A stretch of DNA of 64,000 bases from Cristatella mucedo (GCA_009760855.2 WPIO01000130.1:799501-863500); one strand, 5' to 3'; shown: positions 35,868 to 47,668, counted from the first letter of the stretch. The notes: generated by a model from the sequence alone, not told the origin. A program made the numbers and translations.

Positions 35868-37196
35868 CTCTCTCTCTCTCTCTCTATTTTTCTCTCTCTG
35901 ACTATTTTCTCTCACACTCTCTCTTCCGCTTTAAAGTTTGTGCTCAAGAGCGTTCAAAGCCTCTTCCTCGAGTTTGAGAATATCCTACCTTATTGGGTGA
36001 TGGCCTGCAATTATTCGGCGCCGTCACAGAGCCACTTCGCAGCTAATTTCGAGCGGGGCTCATTCAGTGGCCCTACAAAAATACTTGGCGGCTGTATTCT
36101 TTTAAGCAAATCTAGCTCAAATGACAGAGATGCTTCGACCGGTCTTGCTGTTTTCTATCTGAGTCTAGGTTTATCATCTAACTTCGAAATGACACGTGCT
36201 CTGGCTGAATGTTCATTCTCAGTGAGAAATATTATGTATTAGTGCGATGGGACGCGCATGGCAACCAGCGAGGGAATCCATAAGCTTGCAATTGACGATA
36301 CCGATCCCTCAGTTATCTAGTAAATTCTGTTGCTGAAAGCCGCGTCGTTCTAAGTAAAGCCTAGCTGCAGCATAGGTAGAATGAGCCGCGCATCCTTGAA
36401 TTTAGCTAATGTGGGACTACACCTTGCCACTAAACGAGCGTTTTTGCAAAGTTAACGTCGTCGTTTTTCTAAGCTTCACCAAACACAGTAGTAGAAGAGG
36501 AGACAAGGCATGTTTAATTAAGCTATCGCCAGTGCTAGAGATTCCTTCCCCCAGTAATCCATGACGTCTCAGAAAAACTAGTGTAGGGTATTAGACAAGA
36601 GTACATTGCAGAGACTTTGGACAAAAAGGTCAAATGAGATTGATGCCGTCTGAAAAGCCGCAGATGGCAAATTGGATACATGCCTGTAGTCAAGCAAATT
36701 GCCACTAGATTCTTGAAAATATTGTAGTAAATAAAACTAAGCGTACTTACTGGATGCGTACTTAAGGTAAGCTTAACATCGCTAAGGCTGCAAGGTTGGG
36801 AGGAGAATTTTGGCTTGCTCAGTGAGCTACTATCGGGAGTCGGTTTTCAATAGGATCTGTTATTTGAGCAATACATCGAATGGCTTACACAAAAATCAAA
36901 AACTAATTGCAGCATAGTTGCATATGTTTACGAACTGTGCGAAGGCTTCAGACGCATTAACACACAGCTTTACAAACATACATAAATGCCGCTAGATTAT
37001 TGTCCGAATTAACTTTTCCCGGTTGATGAAAAAGCTACGGAGATAGTTTGGCTAGAGGAGCAGTTAGTGATGGCCCTTCTTAGCATGGTTTTTCGTCCCA
37101 AAGTACTGCTGATGAATCTGTTTGAATAGTTTCTGCGATGGGTGGTCTAAAAACAACGAATCGTGTGGAGGTGACTAAGCTTCAGGCAGAAAACGT
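35556..37196. other. no recognisable gene; contains a CT array
   Basis: A (CT)n array at 35809-35901 with flanking CT-rich DNA. A 147-codon plus frame (35799-36242) begins in the array. Its non-repetitive part has no recognisable domain. Confidence 0.45.
35809..35901. repeat. (CT)n microsatellite
   Basis: CT array with CATTCTC and ATTTTTC interruptions. Confidence 0.93.
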
Positions 37197-37221
37197 ATAA
37201 CTATAACTATAACTATAACTA

Positions 37222-37261
<40 letters not shown>

Positions 37262-37410
37262 TATATATATAGTTATATATATATATACATATTTAAATTT
37301 ATAACGATAAGTATAACTTTATTTATTTATAACTATAACTATAACTATAACTATATATAACTATATATATATATATAGTTATATATATATATAGTTATAT
37401 AGTTATACTA
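37197..37410. repeat. AT-rich compound array (TATAAC / TATA)
   Basis: Runs of ATAACT units alternate with pure AT runs and AGTTAT units in inverted order, making several local inverted repeats. The array directly abuts the 3' end of the SINE-1 copy at 37411, as if the SINE tail had expanded. Confidence 0.92.
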
Positions 37411-37546
37411 TTCATTTTGATAGCTCCCCAAGAGAACTTAATCTCTATTCAGGCGCTTCACATATGCCTCGGGGCTCGAGCCCACGACCTCAGCCAGACT
37501 TTGGTCGGGGCGAGCACCTTAACCGCTAGACCAAACCAGCTCGACG
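37411..37546 (-). mobile_element. SINE-1 copy
   Basis: Minus orientation. Tail AGAGAACTTAATCTCTATTC, GCGCTTCACATATGCC, B box GGGCTCGAGCCCACGACC, and A-box half AACCGCTAGACCAAACCAGC. Confidence 0.85.
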
Positions 37547-37776
37547 AATGAAGCACACGTACGGATGGTTAGCCGCAACGAGGACTAAGCAGACCAGTGC
37601 CGGAGTAAGAGGTGCTGATTTTAGCTATTTGAAGAGGAAATTGGCACTCGAGGTGAATGGTTACTATTCATTAACACTGTATAAGCCTCAGCGCCGAGCT
37701 ACTTCATAACGGTAATGGCTATCCCGCTTTCCCTACGATACACTCTGTCCTACACCTTAAATAAGACTAAACCAGC

Positions 37777-37985
37777 GTGTGTCAAGATGTTGCTGGGTGC
37801 CTTATTGCAAGGAGACTGGTGCTGGGAGGTCATTGGAGACTTCAAAGCATAGCATTATTTCTGCAGAGCCTTCAAGCCGGCTACACACAATATCCTAGTT
37901 TTGTTTCCTTCGACGATGGCACAGACGTGAAACAAAGGCGAACCATCGCCAAATGGACTGGCCGCAGTGGACCGAGTTCTCTGTA
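37777..37985 (+). pseudogene. relic of a DNA-transposon- or host-type ORF
   Basis: A 107-codon open frame (37777-38100) includes FLQSLQAGYTQYPSFVSFDD. This resembles the QxGYTKYxCFLCxWDS block found in many uncharacterised, often multicopy, invertebrate proteins. The Cys residues of that block are replaced here. The left part (VLGGHWRL) fits the same alignment from memory. The frame continues into unrelated sequence, so this is a decayed fragment. The family assignment is tentative. Confidence 0.35.
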
Positions 37986-38359
37986 TAAGGAAGAGCAACA
38001 TCAAGTGCGAGCCGCTGGTAGGCCCGCGGTAGGGGGTGCTGACGCCGCCATTGTCCGTCGTGTTAGGGCCTCGTCGGGCAACTTGTCACTGAGCCTCTAG
38101 TCACTGAGTCAGCGGCAACATCAGGTGCGCACACTATGTTGTGTCTGCAGGCGTCGAAGGCAAAGGTTAGAGCTGGTCTCTTTGTCGGACCATAGGCAAA
38201 AAATATCAAGATCACAGAGTGTCACGAATTCGCCAAGTAGCTCAACGTGGCGGGGAAATGGGCTTGAACCGTTTCTTTTCAGTGGCTCACGGCTTTCTGC
38301 GAAATCATTACGCTGAAAGCTATGAGCAGCAGATAGAGGCTCTCACGAAGAGCTATGCC

Positions 38360-38430
38360 AAAGTAGGATGGAGAATTCTCAGAGAACTGAATCTCTTTCT
38401 AGGCACTTTAAAGGTGCTGTATGGAAAGCA
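38360..38430 (-). mobile_element. LINE-A-type tail trace
   Basis: TCTCAGAGAACTGAATCTCT followed by TAGGCACTTTAAAGG matches the tail block in minus orientation. It sits in a short unrelated ORF. Confidence 0.5.
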
Positions 38431-38984
38431 TTACCAAATGATTGGTGGTAACATCCGCAAGCAGAAGGCGTAATGTAAGCAGGTACATGCACGCGAACGT
38501 TGTTACCATGTACAGTAATCCTGAAAAAAATATGATGTTCTATGTTTAAGCGCTTCCTCGAGAAGGTGATTTGTAGTATGGCCGCTAATCTAGGACATCT
38601 GCTTAGTTTTGATTCAATTGCTATTCATTATAGATAAAAATTTGAACCTTGAGGTGAGATTTCGTAAGCTTTCTCATCAGAAATAATCTAATTTCAAGTT
38701 AATCCCATACCTGGTTACAGTGACATACTTTATTGGGAATATGAGCCTTTGTCTGTACTTTTGAGGCATTAGCGGCTAAGAAACATCACTTACCAGCAGA
38801 GGAAAGTAAATGTGTTACGAAGTTCCTTCGTACAAGGGATCAGTAGGGGGGGGCTGTAATCGGTAGTCAGATAAGTTTGATAAATTTGGACCTCCTATCT
38901 CTTGGAGAGGGCTTCGGCCAGTGCCGATTGAGTAAGATCTCTACTCTGGCAACGTTCCAACGCAGACAGGCTGAATATGCGCGC
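38431..38984. other. no recognisable gene
   Basis: AT-rich unique sequence. I see nothing in it. Confidence 0.5.
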
Positions 38985-39167
38985 TTGCCAGCATGACGCC
39001 TGGATCTTTGCCCAGGAGGTAAGGTACTCGTTTTTAAGGCCCAGGGCGTGGGTTCGAGTGCTGCAGTAGGAGTCTCTCAATTGCCCACTGACTGCAAGCG
39101 GTGGTGATAGCCTTTAAGGCTCTTCTGCCGCTATACAGGTGAGATTGTTAAATCAGCTAAACTTTAA
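38985..39167 (+). mobile_element. SINE-2 copy
   Basis: Plus orientation. A-box-like CCAGGAGGTAAGG, B box GTGGGTTCGAGTGCTGCAG, body ACTGCAAGCGGTGGTGATAG, and end CCGCTATACAGGTGAG then TTAAATCAGCTAA. Confidence 0.8.
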
Positions 39168-39711
39168 AACGACGTCGAGTCGAGCGAGACGCTGTCAATC
39201 CTTTCATCAGTGGCCAGACGCTAGTCCACGGGTCTGACGCCGCTAGTCTTCGACGCTCGGCTTTGCTGCCGGATGCCGCTCTGCTCGTGCGCAGCACCCT
39301 CTCCGCATTTCGGCCTGGCAGAGGTCGTCCAGGTTCAAGGCCGGCTGAGCAAGCAACCGACCCGGCCGAGATGTGGAGCGCTGCAGTTAATCGGGCCGAA
39401 ACTCAGCTCGCTACCTCGGCGTGCAACTGATGGCTAACTGGACGACGACCAGGCAGTGGCCCTTCCGCTTTGCGTGAGGTTTCCTATACTCCCTTTCGAG
39501 CTGTGCTCCTTTCTGGACAAAGTTTTTTTTTCTAGAGAGCGAGTGTCCAGTAAATGCAGTAGGTCTCTAAGCCAATCACATGCAGGAGACTGCTCCCTTG
39601 AGCTGTGTCGGTCTTCTCCGTTAGACAGATTGCTGCTTGCTTTCCAGAATTGCAGAAAGCGCTCCCGGTCAGCCGGCTCCCCCCCCCCGCAGTGAAATCA
39701 GTCATCAACTG
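39168..39711. other. no recognisable gene
   Basis: Moderately GC-rich DNA with short ORFs (39456-39695) of no recognisable domain, ending at a C10 run and the LINE-A tail. Confidence 0.45.
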
Positions 39712-41405
39712 CAGCCATAATAATAATAATGATAATATTAATAATAATGCACTTGATAAAGCGCCCTCAGAGAACTCAATCTCTTTCTAGGCGCTTTACA
39801 ATTGCTGCAAAGGGAAACGCGATTGAATGCTGAGTAATATCATGCTTGATTAACAACATAATATGGTTAGGGGTGACATGCACAGGGTCAGCACGCATAA
39901 GCATATCAAGGCGAATCACAGGGACCCACTAAATGCTGTCCTAAATAGGTGTTTCTTTAAGTTCTTTTTAGATGTGGTCAAGTCAGAGGATGTTCTGACG
40001 CAAGTCGGGAAGGAGTTCCAGGCTTTGGGAGCATACGAACTAAGTGCACGGTCTCCAAAGGATGTGAGGTTTGTACGAGGTGCTGGTAAACTGTTAAATT
40101 CCGAAAAGTTGGTGGTACGATGCTTGGCCTGGTTGGGGAGTAGTTCTGAGAGATAGACTGGAGCCAAAGAATGAAGTGACCTAAAAGTGAGCGACAAAAC
40201 CTTGAAGTCGATCCATTGCTTGACTGGTAGCCAGTGCAGGCCGGCGAGAAGTGGTGTAATGTGGCAACTGCGACGCTCACGACAGACAAGCCTAGCTGCG
40301 GAGTTTTGCACCAGCTGTAATCGCCTGATTGCACACGCCGGTAGGCTAGAAAGCAGTGAGTTACAGAAGTCAAGACGGGATGTCACGAATGCATGGACCA
40401 ACTTAGAACTGGTATCCTTATCTAAACAAGCCCGAATTTTAGTAATGTTATGCAGCTGAAAGTAGGCAGACTTGATTGTGGAGCTGATGTGATCATCTAA
40501 CGAGAGGTCACTTTGGAACATGACACCTAGATTTCGAGCTGATTCAACGGGAGATATGCAGGCAGAGCCAATTTTGAGCGTCAGCCTTTCCATTTTCTGA
40601 ATCGCACTGGGCTTGCCCATAACTAGTAAGTTAGTTTTATAATCATTTAGTTTAAGAGAACTTGCTGCCATCCATGTGCGGATGTCATCAATACATGCAG
40701 CAAGTGAGTTGAGAGAATTCGAGGTGCTCGAAGGCGGGGAGGGATCAAAGCAAAGGTACAACTGAGTGTCATCTGCATAGAAGTGAAAGCATAGATTGCG
40801 CTTGGCAATCACATCAGCAAAAGGAAGATTATAAACCATGAAAAGAACCGGACCTAGCACAGGGTCCTGAAGTACCCCATATTTCAGAGATACCTCGGAT
40901 GATCTTTGTCCATTCACGACAATACTCTGGAGTCTCCCACTGAGATAGGACCTGAACCATTGCAGAGCAGTGCCAGTCATGCCCAGGCGAGATGAGAGGC
41001 GCTCTAGAAGAACTTGGTGATCGATAGTATCAAAAGCTGCCGAAAGATCGAGCAAAACAAGCAGAGACACTCTACCCATGTCTGCATTCCTAAATAGGTC
41101 GTTGTACACCCTAAGCAATGCTGACTCTGTAGAGTGATTAGCTCTAAATCCAGACTGGAACTTACTAGCAAGGTTTGAAGTTTCAATATATGAGTTCAGC
41201 TGGTCTGCCACGACCCGTTCGAGTGTCTTTGATAGGAATGGTAGAAGGGAGATTTGGCGGTAGTTGCTCAAGTTCTCTTGGTCTAGTGTCGCTTTCTTGA
41301 GAATTGGCCTGACTACAGCTTTTTTTAAAGGTGCTGGGACATGACCTGAGGCTAATGACACATTAATTATGTTAGTTATGCATGGCAGCAGCAGATCAAT
41401 GGAGG
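39712..41405 (-). mobile_element. LINE-A copy, 5'-truncated, with RT ORF and complete 3' tail
   Basis: Minus-strand element. Its 3' UTR lies at 39712-39915 and ends in an (ATT)n-type tail, seen on the plus strand as AATAATAAT at 39718. The tail contains the palindromic block with GAGATT and GTTCTCTGAGGGCGC. The 5' limit (about 41405) is where RT-like coding stops. This is the best-preserved LINE-A copy and serves as the reference for the fragments below. Confidence 0.88.
39916..41361 (-). CDS. LINE-A reverse transcriptase ORF (481 codons open)
   Basis: Longest ORF in the window with clear function: the RNA-directed DNA polymerase of an L2/CR1-type non-LTR retrotransposon. In order: fingers motif NYRQISLLPFLSK (residues about 33-45), motif A LLDLSAAFDTID (about 103-114), motif B YGVLQDPVLGPVLF (about 161-174), motif C FYADDTQ (about 194-200), then the L2-type C-terminal region with SRLDFCNSLL and HWLPVKQ, ending near SFGDRALSSYAPKAWNS. 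Motif B reads QDPVLGP where the usual form is QGSVLGP, so the enzyme is probably inactive. Coding similarity extends past the first ATG to about 41400. The endonuclease domain is absent, so the copy is 5'-truncated. Confidence 0.88.
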   Translation of the reverse strand: MSLASGHVPAPLKKAVVRPILKKATLDQENLSNYRQISLLPFLSKTLERVVADQLNSYIETSNLASKFQSGFRANHSTESALLRVYNDLFRNADMGRVSLLVLLDLSAAFDTIDHQVLLERLSSRLGMTGTALQWFRSYLSGRLQSIVVNGQRSSEVSLKYGVLQDPVLGPVLFMVYNLPFADVIAKRNLCFHFYADDTQLYLCFDPSPPSSTSNSLNSLAACIDDIRTWMAASSLKLNDYKTNLLVMGKPSAIQKMERLTLKIGSACISPVESARNLGVMFQSDLSLDDHISSTIKSAYFQLHNITKIRACLDKDTSSKLVHAFVTSRLDFCNSLLSSLPACAIRRLQLVQNSAARLVCRERRSCHITPLLAGLHWLPVKQWIDFKVLSLTFRSLHSLAPVYLSELLPNQAKHRTTNFSEFNSLPAPRTNLTSFGDRALSSYAPKAWNSFPTCVRTSSDLTTSKKNLKKHLFRTAFSGSL

Positions 41406-41618
41406 GACAGTGGGAATAAGGTCCAAATTACTTGTTGCCATGTGCGCCATTCAGATGAATGCACACTTTTTGCTGACGAGTTTGATACGAAGACGACTAC
41501 TTTACCGTTGCTGCCATATAATGGACCCCGGCGCTATCGTTAGCAATTCTAGCAAAGTTACTTAGGTGACAGATGAGGTGCTACAAGGGGTGATCGCAGG
41601 CATTACAGATGGATATGT

Positions 41619-41927
41619 TTGTCGGATATAAGTATGTCTGGTTCCGGTACATATCCTTACAGGTCTTACACTTTTAACATACCAACATGCTTTAGGAATT
41701 TGCTGACCTGGTTTCTGCTCATTTATGTAGTCTGTCATATGACCATGGGCTTTGCAAATCATTTCGGCCTAGGACGGAAAAACAGATGGTCTCCCAAGAA
41801 TATTGAAGCATTTAAAAAGGAGTTTTTTGCATCCCTGATGCCACGTCCTAACCGTCTTTCCTCTACCCTGGACAGTGCTGAGTTTTCGAAGGTTACTAAG
41901 ATTTTAGCTAAATACGTTCAAGCCTGA
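41619..41927 (+). other. unrecognised 102-codon ORF
   Basis: An open frame whose second half (FGLGRKNRWSPKNIEAFKKE and onward to KYVQA) is Lys/Arg-rich and looks protein-like. It recalls the W-S-x-x-x-x-x-A-F/V-x-x-x-F patterns of some transposon-encoded proteins. No splice evidence was seen and no match can be claimed. Confidence 0.25.
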
Positions 41928-42528
41928 ACATCCAGTAAAACTCGTAATGCACGATACCATTCGAACCCAGGTCTATCTTAATACCTTCTCTATTCCAAGC
42001 TTTCCGACCTCCAGATTTTTTTAAACCACGACGCTGCGCGAACCAGCACTTTTCTATGACTTTAAGCTCAATATAAAAATGTATTTAATATAGTCTTTTA
42101 AAATGAGCAAAATGCAAATAAATGAAAAAACTAGTTACATCGATAATTATGTTTGCTATATGACTGACTTCCATTAAACGCAGTAAGCTTTCTGAGAATC
42201 GTGCATTTAGCAATGTCTCGCCTAGCTCCTTTGCCCAGATTCGCAGTTGGGTCAAATAAGAAACGTCATCAACTTTGCTATAAAAGTGCAGTAAAAAAGT
42301 TCTTCAAGTACCAACATGGCGTCTTCTTGCTGATGACAAATTTTTATCATAAAATGTACGTCAATTCGGTGAGAATTGCAGTTGAACCATGATTATCTTA
42401 ACATGTATCCTTAGTACAGCTGAATTAAGCAAAGTGTATCTAAGAGGGCACCCGAGAACTGAGCTGCTTTATTCAAACTGAGTGCAAGTTCTGCCGAATT
42501 CGAAGTTTTAGGCACTTAATGAGAATAA
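41928..42528. other. no recognisable gene
   Basis: AT-rich. One 63-codon ORF (42201-42392) is unrecognised. Confidence 0.45.
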
Positions 42529-42926
42529 TATAACTCATTTATATAGTGCTCTGAGAGAAGTTAATCTATATTCACTTTCTGCCGACTATGGCTCATCCTT
42601 TTCAGCGGTCCTGAGCTGCTACTTCCATGCTGCTCACTACCTCAACTGCTCTCCTGACTCTGCTATGCTTCCCACTTTCTCTTTGTTGCGTGAGACGAAG
42701 TCTGTTGGCTACAGAATGCGTGCCGAAAGCCGCTTAGGCTGTGAGTGCGTTATACAAAACTTTCCTGCGTAACACCCACGTGGTCTATATGACTTGGTGG
42801 AGTTACAGACGGAGATACATTACTTTAAATTACATTCATGTGTGCCACTGGGCTCGAGCCCACGAACTCGGCCAGACCTTGGTCGGGGCGAGCACAACCA
42901 CTGGGACAAACCGGCGCGGCGGTAAT
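42529..42926 (-). mobile_element. SINE-1 copy split by LINE-B
   Basis: The minus-orientation SINE-1 tail (TATAGTGCTCTGAGAGAAG, TTAATCTATATTCA) lies at 42529-42573. The B-box and A-box parts (GGGCTCGAGCCCACGAACTC to GGGACAAACCGGCGCGG) resume at about 42839-42926. Between them is a plus-strand LINE-B 3' end. Confidence 0.78.
42574..42838 (+). mobile_element. LINE-B 3' end inserted in SINE-1
   Basis: From CTTTCTGCCGACTATGGCTC to the tail GAGATACATTACTTTAAATT. ATTCA occurs at both junctions (42569-42573 and about 42834-42838), a candidate 5-bp target-site duplication. Confidence 0.8.
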
Positions 42927-42997
42927 TGTAGCCTTCTATTTTTGTATCGCAACAAATTACTACAAAGCGATTAAAATAGTTTTAATAAAGTTTATCT

Positions 42998-43060
42998 GAT
43001 TCAACGGTTTCATTTATTTAGCGGCAGAAGACCCTTAGCGACTATTACGACCACTTAGAA
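42998..43060 (-). mobile_element. SINE-2 fragment
   Basis: TCTGATTCAACGGTTTCATTT followed by GCGGCAGAAGACCCTTAGCG matches the 3' half of SINE-2 in minus orientation. The head is missing. Confidence 0.5.
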
Positions 43061-43439
43061 AGCAGCAAGATTTCAGAATAGAAACTGAATTTGAGATGGC
43101 GGCTATAATATTGTACACAAACTGAAGATTTAACAGCATTCAAATTTTTTACATAATTTGTATATGATTTTTGTATTTGGTACGGTTTTGTGTGTATGAT
43201 AGAGTTTGCTTTATTGTATGCCGTACGTCGGTGAAATTTCATAGCTCAATATTGGCCTTGACACGGTGACGGCAGCTAACTTTCATAAATTGACTGATGA
43301 AAAGGTCGGCCAACTAGTTTTGGACAAACCAAGCGTCGTTCGCTAACTTAAAAGCTTCAAAATCGGCCCAATGAATATCCCTCCTGAGGCATTGGCGTAT
43401 TGGCAAGGACTATTGACGTCTCGTTCCGGAAACCCTCTT

Positions 43440-44190
43440 CTGCTAGATGATAAGTTCAGTTCCACCTGCAGTCTGCCTACTTCAATTTATGTAACATCGC
43501 AAATGTTTGGTTATGCTTTGATAGTCATAGCATAGATTTCTGTAACTCTCCCCCTTTCAAGGCTTCCTGCCAGTGCATTTAAACTTTTCCATGTGGATAG
43601 ATACTCGGCCGATGGGTAAGTCTGTCGTGAACATCTCACCCACCCACCCCCCCCCCCCCCTTTGCACCACGCACTTTATATCCAGCTTGCTGATCCCATC
43701 AAGAAGCAAATTGACGTCAAGGTCCTATCATTCATTAGCCTTAAACTTTAATTTTGGCTTACAAATCCTAAAGTTCTCACTCTTCGGGCTTCCGTCACGC
43801 CCTCACTTCCGCTCCTCCTCCTCCTCCTCTTCTTCTTCTTCTTCTGGTCATTTGGCGGTGTTAGTAATCTTCTTACAATCCTGCGGAGACCATGCCCCAG
43901 AATGCCTGCAAAACTAAAGCCTGGAATGAAGTGCTTTGCCGACTTATACCACGAATACCTTTGGATTGTCAAGACTTGAAGCCAGACTAAGAACTCGTCT
44001 ATTCCTCACATCCTACTTTAAATCCTGTGAATCATTCATTGACATATTCGTTCGCGATGCAGTTTTGCATGCTATTACTACTGACTAGTTCAGTTTTTTT
44101 TTTTATCTTCTCCAGCTTATGCGAAGGGTCTTGAAAAAGACCTAGTTCTCGCGGAGCTCTAAAAGAAGCTTTTATTATTATTGTTTTTCT
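43440..44190 (+). mobile_element. strongly decayed LINE-A-type copy
   Basis: Matches in order: CAGTTCCACCTGCAGTCTGC (equivalent of SSTIKSAYF), ATTTCTGTAACTCTCCCC, AAATTGACGTCAAGGTCCTA, GGAGACCATGCCCCAG and AAAGCCTGGAATGAA. The 3' end has AAGACCTAGTTCTCGCGGAG then TTATTATTATTG. A C14 run and a CCT/CTT tract have arisen inside it. Confidence 0.65.
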
Positions 44191-45059
44191 TATGATAAAG
44201 AGGTTAATTCTCGAGTCAAGCAGACGTGCAATTCCTCAAGACGGCTAATCTGTTTGCATGCTGCTGGCTTCAGAAAAATAAACTTGAGAGCCTACGAGTG
44301 TCATACTCATTTTTTACGATTAGTTTTCCCAGCTTAGTTACGGATATAATAAAACCGCTAGGAGCTTAATGGTAGCCTAGCCGTGGCACGCCCGTTATCT
44401 CATTGACAAGCCTGCGTTTATTTTAGCCACCGGTAGCTAATCGTGTGACCTGTTGAAACTTAGCACGTGTCCAAAAACCTTCTCATTCACCTGAGGAATC
44501 GTGTCGAGGTGGCGGCTGTTCACTAATTCGTAACCAGTGAGGGTTGCTATTGGCGTCGTTCCTTACAAAAAGATCAAGTTGGAAGCTATGGTTGTGGACG
44601 TTACGGGTCTCTCTGTGTCATCGCTAGATGATTGCTGCCCTGATATACATTTTTCTCGCTTCGCAACAGTGACCACTTCTTCACTTGTCGCTTTCCGCAG
44701 CCGTATTCACTTAGCTTTAGTAAATGATTCTCACGGACTTAAAAAAACCTGGCAAAATTGATTGTTGAGCGTCTGGCCATCAACTGAAACAGCATTCTTG
44801 GCTGGGGCTGGCAGGCGAAAACAGGGATTCACTGGCTCAGAGCCTGAGACCAATAGATGTAGATTAAGGATCGTACGCCCTATATCCTCTCGAAATCTGG
44901 GCTCAGCTAAATGCGTAAGTCCATCGCCGAGCGGGGCTTAAATCCGTGACACCTGCCTAGCATGACAAGTTGGGGCTTAAGAGTGGGCGGTCGCTGCCTA
45001 GAATTCAATCCCTGTTTGCTGGTTAACAAACGAGCACCAGAGACAGCTCTTTGCCCTAA
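44191..45059. other. no recognisable gene
   Basis: A 74-codon plus ORF (44537-44761) has a balanced composition but no recognisable domain. Confidence 0.4.
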
Positions 45060-46195
45060 GCCAACTTGCTAGTTACGAGCAATCCAAGTGTGATAAAGAA
45101 ATTGGACAAGCCAATGCTCAAAATCTGCTCTATGAGCGTATCTCCTGCTGAATCTGCACGAAACCGAAGAGTCATGTTCCAAAATGACCTTTCATTAGAC
45201 ACACACACATCAGCTCCCCAGTCAAATCTGCCTACTTTCACCTACATAAAATTGCAGAGATTCGGGCTTCTTTTAGACAGGGATACTACATTTAAATTGG
45301 TTCATGCATCTGTGGCATCCCGCCTTGACTTCTGTAACTCAGTGCTTGCTGGCTTACCGGCCTGTGCAATCAGGTGCTTACATCCGGTGCAAAACTCTGC
45401 AGCTAGGCTTGTATGTCGTGAGCATCGCAGTTACTACATCACACCACTTCTCGCCGACCTGCACTGGTTCCCATTTAAGCAACGCATCGACTTAAATAAT
45501 AGATCAATAAATCCTAGCTGATTAAACAGCCTCTTTTTGAATAGCGACAGAAGAGCCTTTATGGCTATCACCACCGCTTGCAGTGGCAATACAGAATCGC
45601 CCACCGCAGGAATCGAACCCACGACCTCGGGACCGAGGTCATGAAAGCAACCGCCTTACCTAGTGTGCCATCACGGCTCACCAAAAGGTTGTGTCGCTCA
45701 CTTTTAGGTCCATTCATTCTTTGGCTCCAGCCTACTAATCAGGATCTACTCTCCCATGAGGCTAAGCATCGTACCGACCGCTTTTCGGAATCCAACTATT
45801 CACCCACACCTCGTAAAAACCTCAAATCCTTTGGAGACCGTGCCTTTAGTTCGTATGTTCGTATAGCCTGGAACTCACTCCCGACTTGCGTCAGATCTCC
45901 TGACTTGTCCACATTTAAAAAGAACTTAAAAACGCACCTATTTATGGCAGCATTTAGTGGGTCCTTGTGATTCGTCCTTAACGTGGTTATGCGTGCTGAC
46001 ACTGCTGCATGCTGCCACTAACCATACTTGCATGCTGACCATGTGCATGTCACCCATGACCATGCTATTCTTGTTGTTTATTCAGCTTACTACCACTAAT
46101 CATTCAATCGTGCTTCCTTTGCAGCAAATGTGAAGTGCCTAGAAGTTGAGTTCTCTGAGGATGCTTTATCAAGTATATCATTATTATTATTATTA
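45060..46195 (+). mobile_element. LINE-A copy interrupted by SINE-2
   Basis: RT C-terminal region from CCAACTTGCTAGTTACGAGC (45060) to the KQRID equivalent at 45493, then a SINE-2, then the rest from TTAGGTCCATTCATTCTTTG (45705) through SFGDRAFSSYV and WNSLPTCVRS to the 3' UTR. The tail has GTTGAGTTCTCTGAGGATGC and (ATT)n at 46176-46195. The frame is broken in the first half. Confidence 0.82.
45508..45686 (-). mobile_element. SINE-2 nested in LINE-A
   Basis: Full-length minus copy: CTAGCTGATTAAACAGCC, GGCTATCACCACCGCTTGC, GAATCGAACCCACGACCTC, GCCATCACGGCTCACC. The LINE coding sequence continues on both sides. Confidence 0.85.
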
Positions 46196-47050
46196 TTCGT
46201 GCCTCATGACAGGCAGCGTTTCTCGAGGGTTTATTGGGTAAACGCAGCCACACTCAAAATCAACAAGTGGTAATTACTGCTCAACTAAGAAGTTATTCAG
46301 TAAAGATTTTTGCAACGAGTTAGGGCAACAAATTCTACTTGTGGTTCATAAGATTCAAGTGACCTTGTGGGCATGGTGTTACGCCTGCGTGACCCTCACT
46401 AGTTCGTTTGCGGCACAATGAGTGCAACCTGCAAAGACCTGCAGCTAGCAATACGCCGACGATAGCAACACAGCGCTCGATAGTCTGCAGACGACGCTAA
46501 GGAAAACGCCGCATTAGGAAAAGCACAAGCACAGCCTGTACATAACGGCCGATATGACAGGTGGCTTCCCAGCCTGCTCGCTACCAGGTTTGTAGCTAGG
46601 GCTCACCGATCAGCAGACCATTGCTCCATCCAAGAGAGCGATTGCAGTCAGGACCAGGCCTTAGACAGTAGCCTAGTCATAAGCCAGACTATAATTACTT
46701 TCGTGTACACTTATACATCACGCTGCTCAGAAGCCGCGGCTTATCGCGGCTATTTCATAAATGCTCGGTTCTAATTTGGCGGCCAACTCATTGCTCATAA
46801 TCCAGGTTCAGCTGTCACGCTCATCTTTAATAATGGCGGGGCATTGCAATTGCGTCGCATCACGTGGTTCTGCCCAGCCAGACTCACACCGCTCCACCCG
46901 CCCAGTAGGCATGCTACGCGCGAGCACGGGATGCACTGAAAGCTTGGCCGATCCGCTGACTATGCAGGATCGGTTGTGAATGGCCACGCGGGTCATGTAT
47001 CCGTATCTGTGCCGCGCTTCTCACTTTCTGCATGTCTACCGACCTGTTCA
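46196..47050. other. no recognisable gene
   Basis: Unique-looking DNA. ORFs under 75 codons only. Confidence 0.5.
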
Positions 47051-47052
47051 GA

Positions 47053-47668
<616 letters not shown>

